DNA of 62,460 bases from a virus: IMG/VR virus record IMGVR_UViG_3300027852_000006, positions 1-62,460 of that record; one strand, written 5' to 3'. The stretch's first letter is position 1. The number at the start of each line of letters is the position of its first letter. Positions 7,578 to 15,728 of the stretch are shown piece by piece. Below the pieces are notes generated by a model that was not told where the DNA came from, did no database searches, and saw only the letters and a list, made by a program, of their open reading frames with translations. A program made the position numbers and the translations under genes.

Positions 7578-8540
7578 TCAAGAGCACATTATCGTTTTTC
7601 GCCATTCCAATCGCTCACTAGCATCTTTTGCCGGTTGGGCTTTGAAATGCTTTTCGATCTGTTTCCAAGTAACAATCCATCTACCACAAGCTGTGTCTTG
7701 ACCCCGCACCAACAGTGAATCTCTTACCGCAGTTAGCTTTTTATATTCTTTAGCCGTCGGCTCCAGGTCCGCTATCTGATCTAATACAGCTTCTAATTCC
7801 CCATCGTCGCTGATTTTCAAATTCCCACCAGTCGAGTATTTCGGGCAGCAATGAGAAAAGAATTTGCATTGTGGGCATTCTTTGGGATCGTTAATCCCCT
7901 CCGGTGGAATTTCGTTTGCGATAGCTTGGTTAATTGTTTGGGCTTTTTTCAATAATTCCTCGCAATACTCCATGTCGATCGGGAAATCGATCATCTTCAT
8001 GTCATATAGATTCGTTTTGTTGACGCACAAAATAAAGCATTGTTCCAGGTTATGGGCCAGAGCATAAAGCATCAATTGCCCGCGGTAGCGTCGTGTCCAT
8101 GAGTACCTTGACAGACTGTCATAGCCAGTGATCTGAGGATAGATATTTGGACTCATTGTCTTAATGTCTATAACGCCCATCGTCTCCCATTTGCCTGCCG
8201 TCTCTGTTTGCAGGAACCCATCGATTGTCCCTGAAATTTGGTAGTCTTTTAATAGTTTGTCGTTGGTGGTTGTTTGTGTGCCAACGATACGAAATCTTGG
8301 TTCAGTCGCATATCCAACTTCTGAAACAATCCGCTCTATAACAGGCTCTAATATGTTGCCAGTCTCAAATATGCCTTGCAGCTTGTCGTCGGTCTCTGTC
8401 GCCTTGTTCCAGTCATGCCGGGCGAGATATAGCCGTCTAAGACACGGATCATCTAACGAGCTAATCCGGTTTACATGCTGTGGGAATGTTTTCTTTTTGC
8501 TTTGCAGTACAGAACTAAGTCCGTCGCTAATATCAATCAT
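7578..8540 (-). CDS. PD-(D/E)XK exonuclease, Cas4/RecB-like
   Basis: 320 residues. Features in order: an N-terminal SSLDDPCLRRLYLARHDW with the first cysteine, FETGNILEPVIERI, YQISGTIDGFLQ (first catalytic Asp), VIDIKTMS (the D-x-K core), RRYRGQLMLYAL (QxxxY motif IV) and a C-terminal CPQCKFFSHCCP cluster that could hold an iron-sulfur centre. This is the Cas4/AddB-type architecture. It would resect double-strand ends, and the adjacent gene product may anneal the strands. The two genes overlap by 8 bp, implying coupled expression. AGGAG site. Confidence 0.8.
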   Translation of the reverse strand: MIDISDGLSSVLQSKKKTFPQHVNRISSLDDPCLRRLYLARHDWNKATETDDKLQGIFETGNILEPVIERIVSEVGYATEPRFRIVGTQTTTNDKLLKDYQISGTIDGFLQTETAGKWETMGVIDIKTMSPNIYPQITGYDSLSRYSWTRRYRGQLMLYALAHNLEQCFILCVNKTNLYDMKMIDFPIDMEYCEELLKKAQTINQAIANEIPPEGINDPKECPQCKFFSHCCPKYSTGGNLKISDDGELEAVLDQIADLEPTAKEYKKLTAVRDSLLVRGQDTACGRWIVTWKQIEKHFKAQPAKDASERLEWRKTIMCS

Positions 8541-9483
8541 TTTGGTTACTCCTAGTCATAAGTTTTTTGGCTTTTTCCAAAGTGATTTCGAGCCGCTTGC
8601 CCTTAAGTTGGCTTGCAAGTAAACCGGACACTGTTTCCCCCTTTTTATTAGTGAATGACGACAGGGCTGTGCATATTCCCTTCGCTACTTCCAACGTTTC
8701 TCTGCCATCATTTACTAATAGCTCTCCCAGTTCCCACCCGTCTGGCGTTTGTGTAACAGTCTGGCCAGCGTTGGCAATTTCTATGCAAATCTCACCAAGT
8801 TCTTTTTGCAATTGCCTGTCGTCATTCGAGGTGCCTCCCTTTGTGCCTTTGGCGTATTGGACTTTCCCCGCTTTGCTACTATCTTCGCCAGTGGCGCCCA
8901 TAATGTCTTGGAACCGTCCAATGGGTATCCCTCGCAACCCCAGCAAAGCCTTAATAGCGTTACCTATGAATATGTGGTATGCGGCGTTGCGGATATGGTT
9001 TTCGTTGAGGTCCTCTACCGGTCGCCATTTTTTATTGGCCCAGCCCAAAAATTTCTCCCTGGTAGAGTACACTCCTTGTGCATAGACCACGCGACCACTC
9101 ATTGCAGCTTTACCGTCAAAAACATATCTATAGCTTTTGCCCTCTGCGTCGGTGAACTCCTCTCGCTTGCTTTCCACATCATAAAACTGTATGTCAAATA
9201 ATCGAGCGACCCGCTCGGCACCAGCACTCGACAGACACATCGTGCCGTCAAATTCCTTCCAATCTTCTGCGAAAGTCTGTGTTACCAGTATGGTGTTTAT
9301 GGCCTTACGGAATCGCGGGGCAAGATCGGCCTTACGCTCCAACAGTGCAAGCTGTGTGTCTGGGTCTCCTTCATTAAGGACTTGGGCCAATTCCATACTT
9401 GGGTTTTCAGCCGGTGTGACCTCTGAGTTGATTACAGGGTCATTGATGACAGCAGGTTCTTTTTCAGTATTATTGTTATTCAT
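8533..9483 (-). CDS. Possible single-strand annealing / recombination partner of the exonuclease
   Basis: 316 residues. An N-terminal acidic linker is followed by a compact domain (RKADLAPRFRKAINTILVTQT ... CLSSAGAERVARLFDIQ ... IRNAAYHIFIGNAIKALLGLRGIP) and a C-terminal region with SSFTNKKGETVSG. Proteins of this layout commonly sit next to Cas4-like exonucleases in phages and are often proposed to be recombination proteins. I cannot place it firmly in RecT, Erf or Rad52 groups. GAGGG site. Confidence 0.55.
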   Translation of the reverse strand: MNNNNTEKEPAVINDPVINSEVTPAENPSMELAQVLNEGDPDTQLALLERKADLAPRFRKAINTILVTQTFAEDWKEFDGTMCLSSAGAERVARLFDIQFYDVESKREEFTDAEGKSYRYVFDGKAAMSGRVVYAQGVYSTREKFLGWANKKWRPVEDLNENHIRNAAYHIFIGNAIKALLGLRGIPIGRFQDIMGATGEDSSKAGKVQYAKGTKGGTSNDDRQLQKELGEICIEIANAGQTVTQTPDGWELGELLVNDGRETLEVAKGICTALSSFTNKKGETVSGLLASQLKGKRLEITLEKAKKLMTRSNQND

Positions 9484-9498
9484 TTTTACCCTCAGATA

Positions 9499-9777
9499 TT
9501 AAGATTGTGTCTTGTTGTTTTCGCCGCAGGTATAACACATATTCCATCCACCTATTCCAATGCCTAGTCCCCCGCCGACCTCTTTAGCAGTCTCAAAGCA
9601 CGCTTCGCAAAAAACTTTTTCACACCAGTCGCAAAGGCATGAGTGTTCATCACACATTATCTGGCCACAGTCACAGGTAAGCGTATCCATGGTCTCACCG
9701 CAGACATAACATCCCTGTGGTTCCGGTCGATAACATTTTCCGCAACACTTGCCAGTTTCATGTAGTTCGTCGCACAT
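9499..9777 (-). CDS. Cysteine-rich zinc-binding protein
   Basis: 92 residues with 19 cysteines in CxxC-type pairs (CCGKC, CYVC, CDC, CLCDWC, CEAC, CYTC), suggesting several zinc knuckles like a small RING- or treble-clef array. It starts with the AAAGGATGAAACTATG cassette shared by its downstream neighbours. Function unknown. Confidence 0.65.
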   Translation of the reverse strand: MCDELHETGKCCGKCYRPEPQGCYVCGETMDTLTCDCGQIMCDEHSCLCDWCEKVFCEACFETAKEVGGGLGIGIGGWNMCYTCGENNKTQS

Positions 9778-9781
9778 AGTT

Positions 9782-9973
9782 TCATCCTTTTCTGGCCTTC
9801 AAGCGAGATGCCAAACATGTTATAACGCATAATAACAATACTGTAGCGTAGAGGCAGATTGCTATGTAATTAACTTCTGGCTTCCAGTAAAAAAATAACA
9901 ATGCTATACTAGTACCCGACACTATCACCATTTGCGCCCATAAACAAATGTCAATCAATTTGTCTGTATTCAT
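9782..9973 (-). CDS. Small two-TM membrane protein, family member 1
   Basis: 63 residues. Two hydrophobic helices: MVIVSGTSIALLFFYW and IAICLYATVLLLCVITCL, with a basic C-terminus SRLKARKG. It resembles the four other small membrane proteins in this region (N-terminal D-x-x-x-WAQ-type motif, two to three helices). Initiation cassette GAAAGGATGAAATAATG. Role unknown; membrane targeting is the only firm inference. Confidence 0.65.
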   Translation of the reverse strand: MNTDKLIDICLWAQMVIVSGTSIALLFFYWKPEVNYIAICLYATVLLLCVITCLASRLKARKG

Positions 9974-9985
9974 TATTTCATCCTT

Positions 9986-10234
9986 TCATGAAAGCCGGGG
10001 AGAGCCCGCTAAGTAAGACAAGAAAAATATCCAGCCTGCTGCGGAACAAGCAATGCCAGGCATAACACACAACATCGCACCCGTGAAGTATATATAAGCC
10101 GATAAAGAGGACACATCACATTCGTGTGCTGATACCCACAAAATCCATCCAATGAATAGCAACACAGCACCAATACTCAACAGTATTACTATTCGTAGCC
10201 ACGCCCAACTGCTAGTAGATTTGCCTATATTCAT
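9986..10234 (-). CDS. Small membrane protein, family member 2
   Basis: 82 residues with three predicted helices (WLRIVILLSIGAVLLFIGW; YIYFTGAMLCVMPGIACS; AGWIFFLSYLAG). Between helices 1 and 2 is the family motif ECDVSSLSAYIYF. GAAAGGATGAAACAATG cassette. Closest relative is the gene at 10280-10516. Confidence 0.65.
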   Translation of the reverse strand: MNIGKSTSSWAWLRIVILLSIGAVLLFIGWILWVSAHECDVSSLSAYIYFTGAMLCVMPGIACSAAGWIFFLSYLAGSPRLS

Positions 10235-10279
10235 TGTTTCATCCTTTCATAAATGCCGACTGGTTTATTAACTGTTTTT

Positions 10280-10516
10280 TTAATAAGAAAAATCTTTATC
10301 GAAGAAAAACAATAGGAATACTAAACCTACCGAGAAACAAACGACGCCTGGCAGAGCACACAACAAGCTAATGGCATAGAAATAAGCTGATATAAGGTAC
10401 ACGTCGCACGTATATGCTTCTGGCAGTAGCTTTACGCTACAGAATATCAATGTCCCACCGATGAGTATCAGTAGTATTATCCATGCCCACCTGTCGATAT
10501 GTTTGTTTGTACTCAT
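10280..10516 (-). CDS. Small membrane protein, family member 3
   Basis: 78 residues from the ATG at 10516 (GAGGAG site). Helices WAWIILLILIGGTLIFCSV, YFYAISLLCALPGVVC and FSVGLVFLLFFF; the loop YTCDVYLISAYFY matches member 2 (ECDVSSLSAYIYF) closely. Tandem duplication is the simple explanation. Confidence 0.65.
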   Translation of the reverse strand: MSTNKHIDRWAWIILLILIGGTLIFCSVKLLPEAYTCDVYLISAYFYAISLLCALPGVVCFSVGLVFLLFFFDKDFSY

Positions 10517-10530
10517 TGTTTCGTTTCTCC

Positions 10531-10776
10531 TCACCAATCAAAAAAGTCTTTAGAGCAAGACACCGAGACTATCAAGCCTACTATGAGACAAACAATACCT
10601 GGTATAGTGTATAGTATTATACTCATGACGTAAAGACAAACTGGCACGGTGTCCATCTCGTACTCACATGTTAATATCGTTAGTTGCTTGCCGTAGAATA
10701 ACAATGTCGCACCAATGCCTAGTATTATCATCACCTGCATCCACATCCGTTGGTTAATATATTCGCGTACATTCAT
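10531..10776 (-). CDS. Small membrane protein, family member 4
   Basis: 81 residues. Helices MIILGIGATLLFYG, VCLYVMSIILYTIPGIVC and VGLIVSV; the loop CEYEMDTVPVCLYV aligns with members 2 and 3, as does the PGIVC end of helix 2. GAAAGGATGAAACGATG cassette. Confidence 0.65.
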   Translation of the reverse strand: MNVREYINQRMWMQVMIILGIGATLLFYGKQLTILTCEYEMDTVPVCLYVMSIILYTIPGIVCLIVGLIVSVSCSKDFFDW

Positions 10777-10780
10777 CGTT

Positions 10781-11227
10781 TCATCCTTTCAACATTGCCT
10801 TGCTTTTTTTGATCTTACCATCTTCGAACCAATACCAGTAGTCAGATTCGATCTTCATGTTTTTTATTTTTCCGCCAACCTTTGCATGGTATATACCTAT
10901 AATAATATACGATTCGTCCTCTATTCGCCAGTCGACTAAAATAATCCATCCATTTTCGACTCTGGCTTTGGAGTGTTCCCCTAGGGCACAAGATATCGAG
11001 TTAAATCCTCTGGTACTAGCGTTAGATTCATAACCAACAGTAATAGCATGGGAGCTATTGCCATTAGCAAATGAGTGAGCTTCGTCGCCATTGGTGTATG
11101 CGTGGGACACAAAACCATAGGTGCTGGCATGAAAACCATTCTCGCTGGTGCTGACATGAAAATTGTAACCATTGTCTTGGGTACTAGTCATTTTCCCTAT
11201 TTCATCTTCGTTATCTTCTACGCTCAT
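10781..11227 (-). CDS. Repeat protein with beta-roll-type repeats and C-terminal cap, paralog 2
   Basis: 148 residues. Residues about 18-85 contain the 7-residue S/T-A-G units (GFVSHAYTNGDEAHSFANG, GNSSHAITVG, GFNSISCALG), followed by the same cap as 1677-2174: GWIILVDWR, then YHAKVGGKIKNMKIES, then YWYWFEDGKIK. The two genes share the junction NSISCxLGxxSxAR, showing common descent. AAGGGG site. It overlaps nothing and sits next to the small membrane proteins. Function unknown. Confidence 0.75.
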   Translation of the reverse strand: MSVEDNEDEIGKMTSTQDNGYNFHVSTSENGFHASTYGFVSHAYTNGDEAHSFANGNSSHAITVGYESNASTRGFNSISCALGEHSKARVENGWIILVDWRIEDESYIIIGIYHAKVGGKIKNMKIESDYWYWFEDGKIKKSKAMLKG

Positions 11228-11253
11228 AAGGTTTCACCCCTTTCTGTCTTGTC

Positions 11254-11514
11254 TTACTTTTCATCCTTTATTTGTGGCACCCCTTGAGGTGTCAACCACT
11301 TCCTACTTATTACATATTTTATTTTTGATCTATCGCCTTTTTCTTCGCCTTCGGCTGGCTCGAACCATCGCACTTCATAACCGTCTTGTCTGTCTTTTTG
11401 TATTTTCTCTTTAAGCTGTTTAAGCGTTGGACCGAAGATTTTCTCTTTACGCTCGTCTAGGGATGGTGGTTGTATCTGTGTCATGTGATTGCGTGCGTCT
11501 TTATTCGTTTTCAT
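11254..11514 (-). CDS. Hypothetical protein, MTQ-PSL family member 1
   Basis: About 86 residues from the ATG at 11514 (GGAAGGGAAC site). Internal segment MTQIQPPSLDERKEKIFGP resembles the start of the next gene upstream (MTQKQTPSLGDN), so the pair probably share an N-terminal module. Residues DGYEVRWFEPAEGE and YVISRKWLTPQGVP suggest a small beta domain. A start at the internal MTQ (11484) is possible. Confidence 0.55.
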   Translation of the reverse strand: MKTNKDARNHMTQIQPPSLDERKEKIFGPTLKQLKEKIQKDRQDGYEVRWFEPAEGEEKGDRSKIKYVISRKWLTPQGVPQIKDEK

Positions 11515-11734
11515 GCTCTGTTCCCTTCCCATATCGTACGCTGTTTGGGTCTTTGCTCTCTGCTTCCAGAATATTTTTTGTTGTGATCATTATACTATCT
11601 GGGTCTGTCGAGAAGAGCCATTCATACCAGTCCTCTATATACTTTTTATGTGTATCTTCTATCAACTGCTGAACTGCACTGTTCATAAACTCTACAAGAT
11701 TATCGCCTAGGGACGGTGTTTGTTTCTGTGTCAT
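11501..11734 (-). CDS. Hypothetical protein, MTQ-PSL family member 2
   Basis: 77 residues from the ATG at 11734, chosen to match MTQ-PSL in the neighbouring gene. Helical (VEFMNSAVQQLIEDTHKKY) followed by an acidic tail. It overlaps the start of the next gene by 14 bp. Confidence 0.55.
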   Translation of the reverse strand: MTQKQTPSLGDNLVEFMNSAVQQLIEDTHKKYIEDWYEWLFSTDPDSIMITTKNILEAESKDPNSVRYGKGTEHENE

Positions 11735-11738
11735 GTTA

Positions 11739-12179
11739 CTACTCTGCCTTTTTTGCAAGTGCTTTAGCTATTAACACTTGGATTTGGTGGAATGTCTCTT
11801 TGAGAGTTTGCGATTCTTCTCTGATTTTATGGAAATTCATGACGTTCTTGTCTGCGCTGGAGTTGTATTCGGCCTTCTCTGTACGTAGTTTACATAACTG
11901 AATAACGGCGGCACGGAATATGTGCATATAAGTTGTCTCTTGTACGCCGTTTGTTTGGCCTCTAACTATATGCTGTGCTGCTATCATATTACTGCATTGG
12001 GCTACTGTGGCGTCTGGGTAGTCAGTGTAGAAGCCCGCACTAGCTACTGCATCGTCCTTTTGCTGGTATGATGCTTTTTCCCAACATGGTTGTTCTTTGA
12101 AACTTACAAGTTCATTATATGCACGAGCTATCTCATACGCCGCCTTTGCTAGTTGTGTGCGGTTTATTTGTATTATCAT
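11739..12179 (-). CDS. Hypothetical phage protein, faintly RyR-domain-like
   Basis: 146 residues from the ATG at 12179 (GAAAGGACACAAAATG). AKAAYEIARAYNELVSF followed by PCWEKASYQQKDDAVASAGFY resembles the first part of phage RyR-domain proteins (helix, W-E, then Q-K-x-x-A-V-x-x-G), but the second half (LRTEKAEYNSSADKNV) does not keep the usual repeat. Treat as unknown. Confidence 0.5.
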   Translation of the reverse strand: MIIQINRTQLAKAAYEIARAYNELVSFKEQPCWEKASYQQKDDAVASAGFYTDYPDATVAQCSNMIAAQHIVRGQTNGVQETTYMHIFRAAVIQLCKLRTEKAEYNSSADKNVMNFHKIREESQTLKETFHQIQVLIAKALAKKAE

Positions 12180-12204
12180 TTTGTGTCCTTTCGTTTGCCT
12201 AGGC

Positions 12205-12612
12205 TCACTCGACATTTGCTTTTATCATGATACCTTTTATCTGTTCCACTTTCAGAGTTGCTGGAAATCTATAAGATACGGTTTCCATGTTAGTGTCACC
12301 TTTTAGCTTCTCCACATCGTCATTGACCATGTCCTTGTCACTGGCCTGTAAATACACAATGGAGTATTCCGGTGTTTTATTGTATATTTTCTCTGGTCTT
12401 TTTTTGCAATTTTCCATCTCCATCTTGTCGTATTCCGATTTCAATTTTGCGACTCGCTCCTCAATGTCAGACACGAGAGACTTGACCTCTTCTTTCACAT
12501 CGGCAAGTTTCTCTGCCAAAGCGTTTGCTATGTCTGTTTTCACAAAAGCCGCCTTGCCTAAGAGGTCTATTTCTTGTTCCATTGTTTTTATTTTCTGAGA
12601 TTTTTGGGTCAT
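12205..12612 (-). CDS. Coiled-coil early protein
   Basis: 135 residues. Residues 1-65 are heptad-rich (LLGKAAFVKTDIANALAEKL, VKEEVKSLVSDIEERVAKLK), a probable dimeric coiled coil, followed by a small C-terminal domain (YSIVYLQASDKD ... VSYRFPATLKVEQIKG). Start cassette AAAGGAATGAAACAATG. A nuclease inhibitor of the Gam type is one idea, without real support. Confidence 0.55.
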   Translation of the reverse strand: MTQKSQKIKTMEQEIDLLGKAAFVKTDIANALAEKLADVKEEVKSLVSDIEERVAKLKSEYDKMEMENCKKRPEKIYNKTPEYSIVYLQASDKDMVNDDVEKLKGDTNMETVSYRFPATLKVEQIKGIMIKANVE

Positions 12613-12616
12613 TGTT

Positions 12617-12832
12617 TCATTCCTTTATTTGTGGCGTGTAGTGTTCCTGGTAGTCACCACCAGGGCCAAAGACACACAGCGGGGCATCATTGATTGCCTT
12701 GATCTCCTTGAGGTCCTTCTCTAAAGCCTCGAGTACCTTCTCTGACGTGGTAAGTATTTTGTTTAGCACCTTCTCTGCCGCGTCTGTGTTTCCGAGAATG
12801 CTTTCAAGTAATTCGTCGATTTCTTTATTCAT
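12617..12832 (-). CDS. Small helical hypothetical protein
   Basis: 71 residues from the ATG at 12832 (GAAGGGACAAAAACAATG). Helical first part (ELLESILGNTDAAEKVLNKI) and a short tail with FGPGGDYQEHYTP. It overlaps the stop of the preceding small membrane gene by 8 bp. Not recognised. Confidence 0.55.
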   Translation of the reverse strand: MNKEIDELLESILGNTDAAEKVLNKILTTSEKVLEALEKDLKEIKAINDAPLCVFGPGGDYQEHYTPQIKE

Positions 12833-13061
12833 TGTTTTTGTCCCTTCTGAAATAATAGATAACCACACATGAACTGAGGAAAAGAATACATGGTATCGTG
12901 AATAGCACCACGCTTATAATGTTGAGGTATACTGATATGGACTCTATGTCGCATCCACGTGCTAATTTCAGCAGACACGAACCAGAGAGAATCGATGCCA
13001 TACCGATAGCCATCATCATCATTATCTGTGCCCATTTGTCAATGTCATTGTCACTGAGCAT
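12825..13061 (-). CDS. Small membrane protein, family member 5
   Basis: 78 residues from the ATG at 13061 (AAAGGG site; the TTG at 13067 is the other option). D-KWAQIMMMMAIGMASILSG, then CDIESISVYLNIISVVLFTI and FLSSCVVIYYF. The WAQ opening and the CDIESIS-VYL loop link it to the four-gene cluster at 9782-10776, although about 2 kb away. Confidence 0.6.
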   Translation of the reverse strand: MLSDNDIDKWAQIMMMMAIGMASILSGSCLLKLARGCDIESISVYLNIISVVLFTIPCILFLSSCVVIYYFRRDKNNE

Positions 13062-13117
13062 TGCCAACCCTTTTGTTGTCCCTTCTGGATATCATTGTAG
13101 GTGTTTTGTTTTTACCT

Positions 13118-13945
13118 TTACATCCGCGTGAATTTAGTTTTATGGGACGTTGTAACGATCCCGCCAGCTTTGATATCTTCGTAGGGCACAATCTTCCCGC
13201 CGAATTCAATACTTCCGTAGGTTTTAATGTCCCCACCGGCTTCAACTCTTTCGGTTGATATAAGTTCCCCACCGATTATGATATCCCCGCTAACATACAG
13301 CGGTTTATCAAGGTCGATGTGTAGCGATTCATCCGACTTGATCGAGCCATTGATTCTGTATGGCTGTTCAGGACCAGCATCAATTAACCTATTATGCGAT
13401 TTGTTGATTATCTCTGTCTCAACTTGATCTGTGCCCTGATTCCTGTTAATCCCAACGACAATACTCAATCCCACATCCAGCTTGGTTTTATAAATAACCC
13501 GTGAACAGCTAACGGTTTTGCCTGCTTCAACGCTCCCGCCCGATATAATGTCTTTGCTGGCTTCAATGCTTTCTTCCACTTTAATGTTCCCGCCAGCTTC
13601 TAGGACTCCTTCGAGTATAATGCTTTCCCCAGCTGTAATGTTTTTGCCCGCTCTAAGACTGCCGTCGGCTTTAATGGTTTTGCCAGATTTAATATTTTTC
13701 CCAGCTTGGATTCTTCCACCAGATATCATGTATCCGCGAGACACAACGCTCTTGGTTGCTATAATATCTCCATTGCAAATAATGTCTGTGTTCGATTTGA
13801 TGCTGCCGCCAGATTTCAAGTCTCCGACGACAAATAGAGGTCTGTCAAGTTTGATATATATTGATTCCTTCGACTCGACTGAGCCAACAATCTTATACCC
13901 ATGCTCGAAAACCTCTAACCTCTTGTACTTTTTGTTGATTTTCAT
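13118..13945 (-). CDS. Bactofilin-like beta-solenoid protein, copy 4: fusion of two paralogs
   Basis: 275 residues. Residues 1-175 form a complete member: N-module MKINKKYKRLEVFEHGYKIV, hexapeptide units (SGGRIQAGKNIKSGKTIKA...), and cap VSCSRVIYKTKLDVGLSIVVG. Residues about 180-265 then begin again with a second N-module (INKSHNRLIDAGPEQPYRI; LHIDLDKPLYVSGDI) and a few units, ending abruptly without a cap. A deletion or recombination between two tandem genes explains this. AAGGGATGAAACAATG cassette. Confidence 0.75.
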   Translation of the reverse strand: MKINKKYKRLEVFEHGYKIVGSVESKESIYIKLDRPLFVVGDLKSGGSIKSNTDIICNGDIIATKSVVSRGYMISGGRIQAGKNIKSGKTIKADGSLRAGKNITAGESIILEGVLEAGGNIKVEESIEASKDIISGGSVEAGKTVSCSRVIYKTKLDVGLSIVVGINRNQGTDQVETEIINKSHNRLIDAGPEQPYRINGSIKSDESLHIDLDKPLYVSGDIIIGGELISTERVEAGGDIKTYGSIEFGGKIVPYEDIKAGGIVTTSHKTKFTRM

Positions 13946-14004
13946 TGTTTCATCCCTTCAATAAATAATGCTTTTGCCTGCACTGGCTTCGCCGCTGGAT
14001 TTAA

Positions 14005-14706
14005 TTACTTAGTTCTGTTGCTTGATTTAATGCTACCAGCCACATTGGTGTTCTCAGGCTTGGGAATCATCCCGCCTGCTACAACATTCCCGTCGGATGT
14101 GAGGTAGATACATTCAATGTATTTCGCCACAATAACATCCTTGGCTGCGGTAATATGACCAATAGCCGCGATATAGCCGTCGGATTGTATTTTGCCGCCG
14201 GATTGCATGGATTTAGACGTCGATATATTGCCGCCCGATTCAATGCCTAATCCGACAAAAATATCTTTTCCGGCGCTGATGTCTTTGTCCGCAGTAAGGC
14301 TCCCTTTAACCTTAATCCCCCCATCCGTAACGATTGTCCCGTCGGATTGTATGTGCCCGTCGGATTCTATGGTTCTTGATGCAGCTATTTTGCCACCGGC
14401 TGTAATGCCGTCGACTGCATATATAGATTTATCCGACCCAATAGAACCGTCCACCTTGAGGCTGCCGCCCACACTTATGCACCCTTCTGCGTCAATGAGC
14501 CCAGAGACTTCCAGACTATTAAGTGACTCAAGGTTCCCGCCTACCCTGATGTTGCCTTGCAAAAACAGCGGTTTGTCGAGTTCGATTTTTACGTTGGTAT
14601 TACCGTCTATTCGATAACCTGCGTAGATATCTCCCGTGAATTTGTACGATTCACCATTGCCGACAAGGCCTTTGAGCGATGTGTCAATTTTTATGGTCTC
14701 TTCCAT
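14005..14706 (-). CDS. Bactofilin-like beta-solenoid protein, copy 5 (first gene of the early unit)
   Basis: 233 residues from the ATG at 14706 (GAAGGGAT site). N-module IKIDTSLKGLVGNGESYKF and IELDKPLFLQGNI, then about 25 hexapeptide units (SGGNISTSKSMQSGGKIQ...). The C-terminus lacks the usual IICK...IFAG cap and ends in CIYLTSDGNVVAGGMIP. It is the first gene after the sigma70-type promoter at 14773-14801, so it should be among the first phage products made. Confidence 0.75.
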   Translation of the reverse strand: MEETIKIDTSLKGLVGNGESYKFTGDIYAGYRIDGNTNVKIELDKPLFLQGNIRVGGNLESLNSLEVSGLIDAEGCISVGGSLKVDGSIGSDKSIYAVDGITAGGKIAASRTIESDGHIQSDGTIVTDGGIKVKGSLTADKDISAGKDIFVGLGIESGGNISTSKSMQSGGKIQSDGYIAAIGHITAAKDVIVAKYIECIYLTSDGNVVAGGMIPKPENTNVAGSIKSSNRTK

Positions 14707-14772
14707 TTTTTTAATCCCTTCTAAATGAAATCTTAACTTTCTAACCCACCACAACAGTAGGCTCTATTGTTA

Positions 14773-14801
14773 AGTATATCGTCAAAACATATAAAAGTCA
14801 A
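14773..14801 (-). promoter_or_regulatory. Strong sigma70-type leftward early promoter
   Basis: On the minus strand TTGACT (14801-14796), a 17-bp spacer and TATACT (14778-14773). It points at solenoid copy 5 and the long leftward unit. Spacing is ideal and both boxes match 5 of 6 consensus bases. Confidence 0.7.
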
Positions 14802-14809
14802 TAGAAAAA

Positions 14810-15725
14810 TATATATTTAATATGATTTTGTTCTAAGCATAGCAATACCAACAGGTTATACCAAAAAAAAGATTATAGAAAAACAACTGTTTTTTTGCAG
14901 ACGTGCTAATTTCCAGGGAACGCAAAAAGAATTGTAAACGTAAAATTGGATTTGTTTTTTATCTGTGATTGTAAGTATAGTAAAGACAATACTTTACAGA
15001 ATGAGCCATATAGGGGGACTGTGCTTGGTAGTGATTTTGGACTGAAATTGGGTAAATTTGGATAATAGTGATTGTGATTTGATTGTGTTTGTGATAAGAA
15101 GGTAATAAGGTTTAGTAGTTAATTTGAGCGATTAACGTGATAGATAACACACAGGGGTCGTCAACTGATCTTCGTTCAGCTGCCGACACACGTTAGAATA
15201 TTTTTCAGAGAATAGAAGAGAAGAATATGATATGCTTGTTTTCTCGTTTTGGGAATATAGGTAATATAGGGACATAAGAGAAAGATTGTAGTCTACTATA
15301 GTTCTGGAATACCCATCCCATCCCGTCCGCCCAACCCATGGTAAAAACTTTATTTATGTTTGTCTATAAGAAAAGAAACTTTTTTTAACTTCTTTGTTTG
15401 CTGGTAGTTATGGGTGTTTGGAGTTTGTTTTCTTTTGCTAAAAGTAAGCAACTCAAATAATTGCAGGGACGTTTTCGGGTGTTTTTATGCTCATTTTCGC
15501 TGAAAATCTGCGTTTTTGGGTTGTTATGGGGGTTTTTGGGGATAAAACTGCTATAGTCACTAAAAAACAGGTAATTCATAGACATTGAGAATACCTGCAA
15601 ATATGGGTAATTGCGATAAAAACTGCGTAAAAAATCAAGAAACAAGCTAAACTGAAAGCAAAACTGCGCAAAAAGGTGCAAAAAACTTTGATTAAAAATC
15701 ATCAAAAACCTGCTTTACGTGCGTG
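14810..15725. other. AT-rich non-coding stretch of the hub
   Basis: About 900 bp with no gene I can support. It is A/T-rich with G-tracts (for example GGGGGTTTTTGGGG near 15524-15540) and repeated AAAACTGCG(C/T)AAAAA words at 15620-15680. It lies beside the iterons at 15750, so an origin-unwinding or regulatory role is possible. The 106-codon minus-strand frame at 15385-15705 has phenylalanine-rich, non-protein-like composition and is not called. Confidence 0.4.
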
Positions 15726-15728
15726 TAT

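Noticed and set aside
15385-15705. 106-codon minus-strand frame in the hub
   Set aside because: Phe/Ser/Asn-rich, AT-driven, no ribosome site and no similarity recognised; treated as non-coding.
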